Source of the DNA: Planctomycetota bacterium
Lineage (GTDB): Bacteria; Planctomycetota; Planctomycetia; Planctomycetales; Planctomycetaceae
Assembly: GCA_027618475.1 (NCBI GenBank)
Contig: JAQCEJ010000014.1
Location: 1 to 64,000, forward strand
Direction: 5' to 3'
Length of the DNA stretch: 64,000 nucleotides
Notes under the pieces: generated by a model
The model's database searches: none
What the model was told of the DNA's origin: nothing
The model's input: the letters and a program-made list of their open reading frames with translations, nothing else
In this document: positions 50,761 to 59,450 of the stretch, piece after piece
How the letters are laid out: every line of letters begins with the position of its first letter
Position numbering within the stretch: position 1 is the stretch's first letter
Made by a program: the position numbers and the translations under genes

Positions 50761-52728
50761 TCACTCCTCCCACGTCACTTTGTCTTCACCGATCAACTTC
50801 ACCAGGTTCGGCAGATCATACAATTCCAGCGCGCCGTGCACGGTACTCGCCAACTGCCCTTCGGCGGCGGGTTGGGCGACGATGGTTGTCCAATCTCGTG
50901 GGGTTCCTTTAAGAGTGACCGATGCGAATAACGTCGGATTGAGCGCTGCGGCGTGCAGCGCAACAATACCGGTTTGACCGACGGCGACGAGATGCACGTC
51001 ACGCGGTTCTTTGGTTTTGTAATGGGCCACGAAGTTGCCCGCGGCAATGGTCTCTTCTGTCTGTAATCCAACGAGAGACTTGCCGAGCAGATACGCCATG
51101 TAGAACGTCTTCCAGTCGCCGTGCAGTTTGTCGGCAGGACCGTGCGAGGTTTCGCCTTGCCCGCCGAGGTCGATGGCAACGACGACGTAACCGTCGTTGA
51201 CCAGATTTTCGATTTCTCCACCAATCGCACCGTTGCCGAGTTTACCGCCGTCGTGCAGATAGAGATACGCACCGGGGTTCGGTTTCGGAGGATGAAACGT
51301 CAGCGCGGGGATCGGTCCATTCGGGCCGGCCATTACGAGTTTGTCGATGTGATAGCCCTCCCGTTTGATTGTGCCCGCGTCGGTCCATTCAGGAGCATTC
51401 AAAACGTCATTTGGTCGCACGACAAGTTTCTGACGAATACGATCGGAGATGTCTTCGTTCGATGCCGTTTCCCACAATTCATTTCGTCGCGAGGCCAGTT
51501 CCGCTGCATACTCGGCGTTGATATCGGCGACCGAGCGTTCGCCGGGAAGTGTCAAGATCTGGCCCGAATCGGTGCAAAGCAGATCGGTTTCGGCGAGTGC
51601 CGGATAATCAACGGCGTCGACCGGTTCGTCTTTATCCAGCAGCCAGCGCTGCATCCATTGCGTGATGGCAGCAAGATTTTCCAGGGGAACACCGTGCCCT
51701 CCCCCACCTTCGACGAGGCTGATCTTTTCGGGGAAGCCGAGTTTTCCATAAATTCGCTTCGACTGACGATAGTTATCCCACGAACCTTCGATATCAAAGA
51801 AATCTTTTGTCGTCGAACTGATGATCGTCGGTTTTGGCGCGCGGAGCAGCACGTAATCGGGTTGATCGAGACCGAAGGCCACTTGACCGAAGATATTCTG
51901 CTCGGCATCTTGGGGACCGATGGTTTGAATCAACGCCCGGAAGGTCGTGAGATAACAGGCTGGTGCGGCACAAACGATGCGGTCGTCGAGAGCCATCGTG
52001 TAGCTGGTGAGCGTGCCGCCCCCCGAGCAACCGGTCATGCCGATGCGATCGGGGTCGATTTCGGGACGTGATACAAGGTAATCGACCGAGCGAATGGCAT
52101 CCCATACGCGATACCGCGCGGTGTTACGTCCTACAAGAATCGAACCGGTGCCGATAAAAAAGTGTTCGGTTGTTGTGCCGGAATATTTCGGCTGTCCGTT
52201 CTCGTCGACGATCTGCGAACGTTCTCCCTGACCGATGGGATCGAACGCAAGAGCAGCCATGCCGTGTGTCGCCATCGCGATGGCGAACCGTTGATTGTAA
52301 TCGGCGGTTTTGGCGGTGCGGCTGTGTCCGCTCGAAACGAGCACGCCAGGGAACGGGCCGTCACCGTCGGGAAGATACAAATTCGCCGTCACATGATGTC
52401 CCGGCTGACTTTCGTAGATCACTTTTTCGATGCGATAACCATCGGCTTCGATCACACCCACCGTCTCGGCGTTCAGAGGTGTCTTTTCGGGAAACCCGCC
52501 GAGTTGTGCAATAAAGAATTCGCGAAGCTCGCTTTGATAGGAGCGAATCTGCTCGGGGGTTTCGAGCAGTTCGAATTTCTCACGCCGTTTATCAAGAGCC
52601 TTATAGGCATCTTGGCGAAGATGATCGTAGAACACCGCGCCGGATCGGTCGGCCTCGGGAATGCAGTTCATATCTTCAGTCGGATCGGCGGCGAACAGGC
52701 AAAGCAACGTGATAATCGGTAGGGACAT
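50761..52728 (-). CDS. Exported alpha/beta hydrolase, acetyl-xylan esterase-like
   Basis: 655 residues with a short signal peptide (LPIITLLCLFAADP). The first half is an alpha/beta hydrolase with the nucleophile elbow GCSGGG (in GMTGCSGGGTLTSYTM), a preceding GPFPGVLVSSGH and AFDPIGQGERS, and a histidine in GGGGHGVP. The second half repeats the fold loosely (KPNPGAYLYLHDGGKLG, VAIDLGGQGETSHG) but its Ser elbow (VAVGQTGIVALHAA) lacks Ser, so it looks inactive. Such enzymes deacetylate xylan or similar glycans. GGAG 8 nt upstream supports the ATG. Confidence 0.8.
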   Translation of the reverse strand: MSLPIITLLCLFAADPTEDMNCIPEADRSGAVFYDHLRQDAYKALDKRREKFELLETPEQIRSYQSELREFFIAQLGGFPEKTPLNAETVGVIEADGYRIEKVIYESQPGHHVTANLYLPDGDGPFPGVLVSSGHSRTAKTADYNQRFAIAMATHGMAALAFDPIGQGERSQIVDENGQPKYSGTTTEHFFIGTGSILVGRNTARYRVWDAIRSVDYLVSRPEIDPDRIGMTGCSGGGTLTSYTMALDDRIVCAAPACYLTTFRALIQTIGPQDAEQNIFGQVAFGLDQPDYVLLRAPKPTIISSTTKDFFDIEGSWDNYRQSKRIYGKLGFPEKISLVEGGGGHGVPLENLAAITQWMQRWLLDKDEPVDAVDYPALAETDLLCTDSGQILTLPGERSVADINAEYAAELASRRNELWETASNEDISDRIRQKLVVRPNDVLNAPEWTDAGTIKREGYHIDKLVMAGPNGPIPALTFHPPKPNPGAYLYLHDGGKLGNGAIGGEIENLVNDGYVVVAIDLGGQGETSHGPADKLHGDWKTFYMAYLLGKSLVGLQTEETIAAGNFVAHYKTKEPRDVHLVAVGQTGIVALHAAALNPTLFASVTLKGTPRDWTTIVAQPAAEGQLASTVHGALELYDLPNLVKLIGEDKVTWEE

Positions 52729-52849
52729 GGAGGTTCTCCCGGTTGGTGTGATTTTTTGGCGATTATCGCATGACAGGCCGTCGAGGTCGAGCGTGCGGAA
52801 TTCGTGAAGCCGGTCAAACCAAAGTGCTATATAATTTGAGGCTCTCGAC

Positions 52850-53425
52850 TCAACCCGTCCACCATTTCGGTTCTGCGAAAAGTGCTTTCACTTTTACGTT
52901 CAAGCCGGATAACACGGGATGGCCGACGATCGTTTCGTGTTCGCCCAGATGAATCGTGACGAGATCGTTACCGAAGATATGCACCTGCCGGTCATCAGGA
53001 TCGATGACCCACACACGATTGACCCCCCAGCGAAGGTATTCGAGAACCCGCTCGCGCATGTCGCGGCGGCGGGCGTTGCTGGAAGCGACTTCGACGACTA
53101 ACGCCGGGCGAGTGTCGGTGATTAACTTGTCCGACTCGGCGAAGCGTTCGCCTTCAGTGAAAAATGCCATCGCCGACCAGCGAACGGTGTCGGGTTCGCG
53201 GGCGACGACGAGTCCGAGGTCGAAACAGGCGTAACCTTCTCCCCCCGCTTGCAAGAATTCGCCGATTTCTTTCGAGAGGTTGAGCACAATCACACCATGC
53301 GCATCGTCAGGCTGACCGAGAATGCTGATTCGTCCCGCTACGAGTTCGACCCATTGGCCTCCGTCGGGCAATTCGGGGCGTCGTTCGGCAAACTTTTCGG
53401 CAGTGAGCTGGGCCTGATCGATCAC
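52850..53425 (-). CDS. Uma2-family putative restriction-fold endonuclease
   Basis: 191 residues of the Uma2 (DUF820) family, which has a PD-(D/E)xK fold. The catalytic region appears as PALVVEVASSNARRRDMRERVLEYLRWGVNRVWVIDPDDRQVHIF. Members are highly multiplied in cyanobacteria and planctomycetes and their role is unknown. The GTG at 53425 was chosen because GGGAG lies 6 nt upstream; a longer frame from an ATG at 53467 would overlap the stop codon of the AhpD-like gene by 4 nt (ATGA). Same strand as, and directly after, the AhpD-like gene. Confidence 0.8.
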   Translation of the reverse strand: MIDQAQLTAEKFAERRPELPDGGQWVELVAGRISILGQPDDAHGVIVLNLSKEIGEFLQAGGEGYACFDLGLVVAREPDTVRWSAMAFFTEGERFAESDKLITDTRPALVVEVASSNARRRDMRERVLEYLRWGVNRVWVIDPDDRQVHIFGNDLVTIHLGEHETIVGHPVLSGLNVKVKALFAEPKWWTG

Positions 53426-53463
53426 GTTATTCTCCCTGTGCACGACACGAGCGCGGTGTGCAG

Positions 53464-54111
53464 TCATAACGTTTTCGTTGTATCGGTCTCGGTGAGGGAA
53501 TTGAGAAAACTGATACCCGAAACAACCGTTGCGGCGACTTGGATGGCTTCGAGAATCGCTTCATCAGAATAACCGAGCGATTGCACTTTTTTCACATGGG
53601 CTGACGTGCACGGTTGGCAGATATTCAAATTACTGATGACAACATTGAGGAGTTCAACGAACTTTTCGTCAAAGGACGTCCCCTGAAATGTATGCGCCCG
53701 CAGCGCCACCGGCATGCCATCGAAAATACTGGTACCGCTGAGAAAGCGGAATTTGAAGAACGTGTTGTACGTGGTGCTCGTCGCGACAATCGCGGCGATT
53801 TCAAGAGCTTGCTCGGCGGTACCGCCGAGATCGATCAGCCGCGAGCGAAAGTAATCGACCCATGGACTGCATTTGCCGTGCAGCGAAACGGCAAGTGCGA
53901 TCATGTTTTTCGTAGGCAGGTCGAGTTTGCCAGGTTGATAGATGAACTTTTTGAAGTTCATATAAAAGTCCTGCAGGAACGACGGGACATGGGCATAAAG
54001 ATAAAAGGGATGCGGAACCGGTTGGTCGCCGAACATTTCTTTGATGCGGCTGAACGTATTCGCAACCGCTTCGTGAGATTCGGGGTTGGCGATGGGTGTG
54101 ACATGGAGCAT
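53464..54111 (-). CDS. AhpD-like alkylhydroperoxidase family protein
   Basis: 215 residues with two carboxymuconolactone decarboxylase-like halves, the AhpD layout. The second half has the redox pair CQPCTSAHVKKVQSLG (CxxC then His), the catalytic form of AhpD. The first half has only HGKCSPW in that place and is probably non-catalytic. It would reduce peroxides or recycle a peroxiredoxin. The ATG at 54111 (LHVTPIANPES) was chosen; the longer frame crosses the upstream terminator. It follows the peroxiredoxin gene, from which it is separated by a rho-independent terminator. Confidence 0.85.
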   Translation of the reverse strand: MLHVTPIANPESHEAVANTFSRIKEMFGDQPVPHPFYLYAHVPSFLQDFYMNFKKFIYQPGKLDLPTKNMIALAVSLHGKCSPWVDYFRSRLIDLGGTAEQALEIAAIVATSTTYNTFFKFRFLSGTSIFDGMPVALRAHTFQGTSFDEKFVELLNVVISNLNICQPCTSAHVKKVQSLGYSDEAILEAIQVAATVVSGISFLNSLTETDTTKTL

Positions 54112-54157
54112 GGGGAATCTTCTTTCTCCTTCTCCCGAAGAAAAAGGGATTACACGA

Positions 54158-54196
54158 TAAAAAACTCGACAGCCCGAGGGGACCGGACTGCCGAGT
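54158..54196 (-). terminator. Rho-independent terminator after the peroxiredoxin gene
   Basis: On the minus strand ACTCGGCAGTCCG (54196-54184) pairs with CGGGCTGTCGAGT (54176-54164) with two mismatches and is followed by a TTTTT run. It lies about 40 nt beyond the peroxiredoxin stop and before the AhpD-like gene, so the latter needs read-through or its own promoter. Confidence 0.8.
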
Positions 54197-54233
54197 GCAC
54201 TGTTGTTTTCGCGTGAACGACCGGCAGTCCGAT

Positions 54234-54776
54234 CTAGTTCAATGTGCTCTCGCCCTTTTGCCAATTGCAGGGGCAGAGCTTGTCGGTCTGCAAGGCATCG
54301 AGCACGCGAAGCACTTCATCGACATTACGGCCGACCGACAGATCGTGCACCGCCATCCAGCGAAGCACTCCCTGGGGATCGATCAGATAGACGCCGCGGT
54401 ACGCGATACCCTTGTTCGGGTCGAGCACGTCGTATGACTGTGAAAGAACATGCGACGTATCGGCGAGCATTGGATATTTAAGACCCTTCAGATCGTCGTG
54501 CGCATCGCACCACCCTTTGTGCGAATAAACGCTGTCGGTGCTGGCGGTGAGTACGGCACAACTGCGATCGTTAAAATCGCCGAGAGCCTTATTGAATGAG
54601 ACAATCTCAGTCGGACAGACAAACGTGAAATCGAGGGGATAGAAAAACAGGCAGACCCATTTCCCTTTGAAGTCGGACAATTTGATGGTGCGAAACTGGG
54701 CATCGGTTCCATCTTTGGCGCGATCGTACGCTTGAACCGAAAATTCCGGGGCGGGTTGACCAACTTTCACTGGCAT
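54234..54776 (-). CDS. 2-Cys peroxiredoxin (AhpC/Prx1 type)
   Basis: 180 residues. Peroxidatic Cys54 is in FYPLDFTFVCPTEIVSFNKA and the resolving cysteine is Cys168 in KLCPCNWQKGES, where Cys170 replaces the usual alanine. It reduces hydrogen peroxide and alkyl hydroperoxides in the cytoplasm. The reductant could be the AhpD-like protein of the next gene. Length is usual for the family. A strong terminator follows. Confidence 0.93.
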   Translation of the reverse strand: MPVKVGQPAPEFSVQAYDRAKDGTDAQFRTIKLSDFKGKWVCLFFYPLDFTFVCPTEIVSFNKALGDFNDRSCAVLTASTDSVYSHKGWCDAHDDLKGLKYPMLADTSHVLSQSYDVLDPNKGIAYRGVYLIDPQGVLRWMAVHDLSVGRNVDEVLRVLDALQTDKLCPCNWQKGESTLN

Positions 54777-54887
54777 GGCTACGTCATTCTCCGTCTGTTG
54801 AATATGTGTTTGAATTTGTTTTGTTGTGGCTGGCCTCTGGGAGGCCGCCTGAAGGTCATAGACCTTAGCAACAGTAAAACGGTACGG

Positions 54888-55943
54888 TCACAGTCCCGGG
54901 TCGATGGCAATCAACTGCCCGGGCGATTTTTCGCTCCCTTCCTCCTGCGTGCCGAAGATCGTGAGATACAATTTGCCATTCGCATCAAAGGCGAGGGCGG
55001 TTGGTTTGTCGAGGCCAAGTAACTTGTTCGCCGTAACGGTCTCGCCGTCAATCACCAGTTCAAATAATCCTCCTTGCGTCGGATCGACCCAGGCGAAATC
55101 GACGGCGTACAGTTTTCCGGTTTTCGGGCTGTAAGCAAGACCGCAGATGTCGTTCAGGCCGGTCGCCAATTTCTTTGTCAGCGTGCCGTCGGCAGGATTG
55201 TACATCGTCAGCAGGCTGTCACCGGCCATGTTGACTTCTCCTCCCTGACCAACCACGATCTGGCTGCCATCGGGATTCATCGTAATGGCGATTGGAGCAT
55301 CGACCTCAGTCGCCACTTTGGTGGCTATAAACGGCGTCAATTCACCCGGTTTGCCTTCGGCGATGTCAAACTTTGCGACCCAACCTTTCGTATCGTCGCC
55401 GTTGCAGGTGATGTAAATGGCGGCGTCAGTCGAGGCGACTCCGTAGAAGTTGCCTTCACCCTTCGCCGAGGCTTCGCCGGCAACGATCGGGCCGAGAGTG
55501 AACTCGGCGGCGTCCTCTTTAATTGGTTCAGCGTCATCACTGTATTCGGGATTGATCTTATAGATACGGACGAGCTCTTCGCCATCGATGCGACTGCCGT
55601 CACCGACGACGAGGTGTTCGGCTCCCATAAACCCGATGCCGAGGGGACCGATGTTATACATCGGTCCTTTCCCGTAGACGTCGATCGGTTCGGGATACCC
55701 GGCAATTTCGAGATGCACCTTTTTAGCGGCGGGATTGTAACGATAGACGCCGTAACGCGAGGCGACGAACACGTCGCCAGTGCCGGCGTGGACGCCGACG
55801 CCGCTGGGGTTTTCGAGATTGGTCACGCGAACCTTGTATTTGAGATCTTCAGCATCGGCGGTGGCAGCCAGCACGAGGCTTGCGAGGCAGATACCGGCGA
55901 AGCACGCGGACTTGATAAGAGTGCTGTGTGAGAAACTCAACAT
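54888..55943 (-). CDS. Exported NHL/SMP30-like beta-propeller protein
   Basis: 351 residues with a signal peptide (SACFAGICLASLVLAATADAE) and propeller-like repeats (NPSGVGVHAGTGDVFVASRYGVYRYNP, GVASTDAAIYITCNGDDTKGW, DAPIAITMNPDGSQIVVGQGG, LAYSPKTGKLYAVDFAWVDP, PTALAFDANGKLYLTIFGT). No catalytic motif can be named; lactonase-like or binding roles are both possible. The ATG at 55943 was chosen; the frame opens nine codons upstream. Confidence 0.75.
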   Translation of the reverse strand: MLSFSHSTLIKSACFAGICLASLVLAATADAEDLKYKVRVTNLENPSGVGVHAGTGDVFVASRYGVYRYNPAAKKVHLEIAGYPEPIDVYGKGPMYNIGPLGIGFMGAEHLVVGDGSRIDGEELVRIYKINPEYSDDAEPIKEDAAEFTLGPIVAGEASAKGEGNFYGVASTDAAIYITCNGDDTKGWVAKFDIAEGKPGELTPFIATKVATEVDAPIAITMNPDGSQIVVGQGGEVNMAGDSLLTMYNPADGTLTKKLATGLNDICGLAYSPKTGKLYAVDFAWVDPTQGGLFELVIDGETVTANKLLGLDKPTALAFDANGKLYLTIFGTQEEGSEKSPGQLIAIDPGL

Positions 55944-56236
55944 GTTATTCTCGCTTTCTGGGTTCATCACGTTGTCGTAGGCTTTTATCCCCTGGTGAAG
56001 GGCCGATAATTCGTATCGGGATCGGGTCGGTAATCGAAGGAACGCCTCAAATCGTAACGGAACCGGTCCGGGATTTCAAAGGAGTCCGCTTCGTATAAGG
56101 CCGTTCGATCGTTACAATGAACGTCATCGATGACCAGAGTCGATCGCATTCTCGACCTGAAATCGTCGCACGGCGGGGAAGCGATACTAGAATTCCAGTA
56201 ATATCAAACACGAACAGCTGAGCACGTGAAAAAACG

Positions 56237-57301
56237 TCACCCTCCATTCGATGACGGATCGCACGAGCCGTTTACCGATCGCATCAAACCCATCGTTCCC
56301 CATACGCTGCCGAAATAGATGATAGGGAGTTTAAACTCGCCGGGAGTGACACCGGGGTGTCCCCGCCGTGTCATCGGCCACGAGCCGTCATCCTGCTGAG
56401 TTGCGACGAGAAATGCGACTCCCCGCTCAATGGCAGGGTTGTCGCAGGGAATACCGGCAAGCCGAAGTGCATATAATGCCTGACCCGTGCCATACGCATC
56501 GCTGGGGAGTTCGTCGAGTTGTCCCCAACCACCGTCTTCGTTTTGCCGGGCAATAAAAGAATCGATCTGCGGGTGCATGGTTTCGCTCGACATTCCGTCT
56601 TGTACATTACGCAGCAGTCGCAGTGCCGACGACTGCGTCGTGTTCGTCGGTTCGGTATGGTTGAGCCATGCGGCGGCTTTTTCGCGGCCGACAGCCATAG
56701 CCGAATTGCGATCGGCGTCATCTGAATGGTTCTCACCCAAAGCAATATACGTCAACAACGTAGCGACTTCGTCAGATTCGAAGAACGGCGGGGGACGGTT
56801 CTTGGCAGGGGCCATCGACCACGACCATGAACCATCCTCTTCTTGATGTCCCAATAAATGGTCGATGATACGTTTCAACTCATCGTCCGAGAGAACCGTT
56901 TGATCGGGATTCGCCAACGGAAGCAATGCCAGATAAATCGCGGGAGAATTCAACATTCGGCGACCCGGATTCGAATCAGTAGACCGTACGGCGTTGAACC
57001 GTTCCATCCAACGGTCTTTCGTCCACTTCGCATTCTCTGCCAGCGCATTGGATGCGACGTCGAAGCCTAAATGTTTCGCCTCGCTGAGAGCAAAAACCGT
57101 CACTGTGCCATGATGACATGTCGCACATTCGCGATCCTTTCGCCACTTCGCTGCGTCCGCAATCAGAAACTCAAGACCTTTTTCGATCGCGCGATGCGGT
57201 TGCTCATTCTGTGATGATTCCCCGGCCATCAGCACGATCGCGGACATAATGGTCGCCGGTATCAATGAAAAAATCGCACACCGCACCCACCCGACTGTCA
57301 T
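56237..57301 (-). CDS. Exported terpene-cyclase-fold protein with haem motif
   Basis: 354 residues. A signal peptide (FSLIPATIMSAIVLMAG) is followed by a CATCH motif (RECATCHHGTVTVFAL) and then prenyltransferase/squalene-cyclase-type QW repeats (HQEEDGSWSWSMAPAK, RQNEDGGWGQLDELPSDAYGTGQALYAL, ATQQDDGSWPMTRRGHPG). These alpha/alpha-barrel repeats here lack the DxDD motif of true squalene cyclases, so it is not expected to be a cyclase; the covalent haem suggests an extracytoplasmic redox role. Confidence 0.8.
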   Translation of the reverse strand: MTVGWVRCAIFSLIPATIMSAIVLMAGESSQNEQPHRAIEKGLEFLIADAAKWRKDRECATCHHGTVTVFALSEAKHLGFDVASNALAENAKWTKDRWMERFNAVRSTDSNPGRRMLNSPAIYLALLPLANPDQTVLSDDELKRIIDHLLGHQEEDGSWSWSMAPAKNRPPPFFESDEVATLLTYIALGENHSDDADRNSAMAVGREKAAAWLNHTEPTNTTQSSALRLLRNVQDGMSSETMHPQIDSFIARQNEDGGWGQLDELPSDAYGTGQALYALRLAGIPCDNPAIERGVAFLVATQQDDGSWPMTRRGHPGVTPGEFKLPIIYFGSVWGTMGLMRSVNGSCDPSSNGG

Positions 57302-57371
57302 AGCAACATCTCAGAAACTGTTTACTATCACGCCACTCAGCAACACCATGCGTCACCAGGGCGTAATCGAA

Positions 57372-57761
57372 TCATTCGCTATCATGACCTTCATCCGGTC
57401 GATAAGACCAACCGCACTCCGGGCAGGTTTCCTGGTCATCCATCGACGCACCGCAGACGAGGCACTCGACGTGTTCGGTCAATTCGGATTCCGTGGCGTT
57501 CGATGCTTGGTCGTCGTTGTCGTCAGATAAGGCATGTTCACTTTCCGCGAGTATCGCACGAGCACGCGACTCGTCTGCTTCCATGACCATGATGCGCGGC
57601 GCGATCGCTCCATAGGGGAGTTCTCCGACGGCACTCTGAAGATAATCGCCATCGACATATGATGGTATTCCTTCCGCTTCCAACGCGACGCGCAGTGAGT
57701 GGGCGAGAAGCGAAGTGCGAGCCCGATAGACTTCGACGAGTTTCGGATTAACCGAATCCAT
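57372..57761 (-). CDS. DUF2007-type protein with C-terminal zinc ribbon
   Basis: 129 residues. The N-terminal part (LVEVYRARTSLLAHSLRVALEAEGIPSYVDGDYLQSAVGELP ... PRIMVMEADESRARAIL) has the DUF2007 (putative signal-transducing) pattern. The C-terminal part holds a zinc ribbon, ECLVCGASMDDQETCPECGW. The ATG at 57761 has AAGGAG 7 nt upstream. Function of the family is unknown; the linker between domains is acidic. Confidence 0.75.
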   Translation of the reverse strand: MDSVNPKLVEVYRARTSLLAHSLRVALEAEGIPSYVDGDYLQSAVGELPYGAIAPRIMVMEADESRARAILAESEHALSDDNDDQASNATESELTEHVECLVCGASMDDQETCPECGWSYRPDEGHDSE

Positions 57762-57887
57762 AATGGAACTCCTTCTCATTGAGGACAGCTGAGCAGGCTT
57801 GTGCATCTTCGTGTTATTCTAGACCGCCGACGGCTGCGAATCGACTATCGCACGAGTGATTTTCTGCCGTCGGATGTTCAGGAAGAA

Positions 57888-58086
57888 AGTCGTCTCAATA
57901 GTGTTAATCACTGTTGAAACGACTGAATCCTGCAAATACTGTGATTGTCATAATCCGGAAAATTCGATAAATCGTCATAGATTGACGGGGGCGCGGAGAA
58001 TCCGCCTAGTGCGCGGTACACCGCGATGCCGGGTGAAACAAAACAACTGACCGTAAGATCCTACCTAAGAACGCCTTAGGTAGGAT
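57888..58086 (+). promoter_or_regulatory. Structured leader of the glycine-zipper lipoprotein gene
   Basis: A first hairpin (57888-57924) pairs AGTCGT, CAA and AGTG with CACT, TTG and ACGACT, separated by symmetrical mismatches. A second, near the start, is a perfect 12-bp stem, ATCCTACCTAAG (58058-58069) and CTTAGGTAGGAT (58075-58086), with a 5-nt loop. The second ends 3 nt before GGAG (58090-58093). Small GC hairpins lie between (GCGGAgaaTCCGC; CGCGGTacACCGCG). Confidence 0.5.
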
Positions 58087-58099
58087 TCTGGAGAGAAAA

Positions 58100-58702
58100 A
58101 TGCCCACTCGATACGCCAAGTTCATCCTCGGTTCGAGTTCACTGCTGTTGGCTGGTATTTTCGCGGGATGTCAGGGGACGGGTTACCACGCGACCAAAGG
58201 GACGGCGATCGGAACAGGGTTAGGCACCATTGCCGGCGCCATCGTGGGACATCAGAGTGGTCACGGTGTTGGCGGTGCCATTCTGGGTGCGACCGCAGGA
58301 GCCATTGCCGGAAACATGGTCGGCGACGTCGCCGACGCAGAGGAAGAACGCGATGCCGCGATTGCCCAGGCACGGTACTCGCAAGCGGTCGAGCGTGGAT
58401 TGACCAATGCCGACCTCATTCGCATGTCACAAAGCGGAATGAGCGATGACGTCATTATCACGTCGATCGAAACTCGCGGCGGACGATTTCGCCTCGATCC
58501 CGATTCGTTGATTTACATGAAGCAAAGCGGCGTAAGCGACAGCGTCATCCTCGCTGTGCAGAAATGGAGCCCGCCGATGGCCCCGACGACAATTGTCCGT
58601 CCCGCCCCGGTAACTGAGGTAGTTGTCGTCCCGCGCCCCTCGGTCGGCGTCGTCTACGCCCCCGGATATCACCGCCGTCATCGGCATTATCATGGTTGGT
58701 AG
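58100..58702 (+). CDS. Glycine-zipper outer-membrane lipoprotein
   Basis: 200 residues. A lipoprotein signal with lipobox LAGIFAGC is followed by a glycine-zipper segment (GTAIGTGLGTIAGAIVGHQSG, GGAILGATAGAIAGNMVGD), as in 17-kDa surface-antigen/OsmB-like proteins. A second domain has two repeated units (LIRMSQSGMSDDVIITSIETRG and LIYMKQSGVSDSVILAVQKW). The C-terminus is Pro/Val/His-rich. It would sit in the outer membrane or its inner face. GGAG lies 6 nt before the ATG; the leader is hairpin-rich. Confidence 0.85.
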   Translation: MPTRYAKFILGSSSLLLAGIFAGCQGTGYHATKGTAIGTGLGTIAGAIVGHQSGHGVGGAILGATAGAIAGNMVGDVADAEEERDAAIAQARYSQAVERGLTNADLIRMSQSGMSDDVIITSIETRGGRFRLDPDSLIYMKQSGVSDSVILAVQKWSPPMAPTTIVRPAPVTEVVVVPRPSVGVVYAPGYHRRHRHYHGW

Positions 58703-58721
58703 GCACGCAGATAACGATGGG

Positions 58722-59321
58722 CTAAGCGTTTTTCGCATTACAATGCTGATCTAGCACTCTCGTGAACTGTTCGATCTTCAACGTCACAGGGTGATCCGGC
58801 AAACGACGATGCGAGAGATTCTTAATGCGATTCAGTTTTTGTCGCTTGATAAGAATTCGTTCTTGCCAAAAAAAGATGGCATCTTCCACGAATTGAACGA
58901 GTGAGTCATCGTCGAGCAATTCGCTGGCCATGGCATTCGAGAACTGCGTAAATCGTTCGTTCCGTTTGCGAAGTTGCTGTGCATCTTGACGGCACTCGCA
59001 GCAATCAACCGCGGACGACCAGAGGTAGAACATTAATTCTTCATACCAGAATCGTTGCTCTTCGGCGTAGAAGATGAAATCGCGCCCGCACGTCCGGCAG
59101 ATTTTGAGGACATCAAAATATACCACTCGTTGAAAAACACTTGGTTTTTGCCGGGTGACGTCCGCAGGAATCGCCGTTTCCATAAAGACTTCACCACGCT
59201 CGAAACGTCTTGTGCGATTGATGGCATCGACGTCGACCTTACTATCAGACGTACGAATCCACTTTCCGTACCGCGGATGGGGAACCACATTCTCAAGTCG
59301 CTTGCGCACACTGGCTTTCAT
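58722..59321 (-). CDS. Protein with zinc-ribbon (EQ-F-type) domain
   Basis: 199 residues. The middle (LKICRTCGRDFIFYAEEQRFWYEELMFYLWSSAVDCCECR) has CxxC-x30-CxxC spacing with the EEQ-F-Y element of a probable zinc-ribbon domain found in several small proteins. The rest is charged and helical. Function unknown. It lies on the same strand as rpoD, behind the rpoD terminator, 61 nt upstream of which the frame begins; convergent with the lipoprotein gene 19 nt away. Confidence 0.7.
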   Translation of the reverse strand: MKASVRKRLENVVPHPRYGKWIRTSDSKVDVDAINRTRRFERGEVFMETAIPADVTRQKPSVFQRVVYFDVLKICRTCGRDFIFYAEEQRFWYEELMFYLWSSAVDCCECRQDAQQLRKRNERFTQFSNAMASELLDDDSLVQFVEDAIFFWQERILIKRQKLNRIKNLSHRRLPDHPVTLKIEQFTRVLDQHCNAKNA

Positions 59322-59372
59322 GACAAATCTCCTGACTTCATCAGGACAAAGTACGCGACCATCAGGTTCGAC

Positions 59373-59420
59373 TCGAAAAAGAACGACCCCACGACGTTCT
59401 GAGAAGCGTCGTGGGGTCGT
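59373..59420 (-). terminator. Rho-independent terminator of rpoD
   Basis: A perfect 14-bp stem (59383-59396 with 59407-59420) and a 10-nt loop; on the minus strand it is followed by TTCTTTTTCG. It lies 31 nt beyond the rpoD stop. Confidence 0.88.
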
Positions 59421-59450
59421 CGATAAGCAATTGAACTCAGCGGACGCGAA

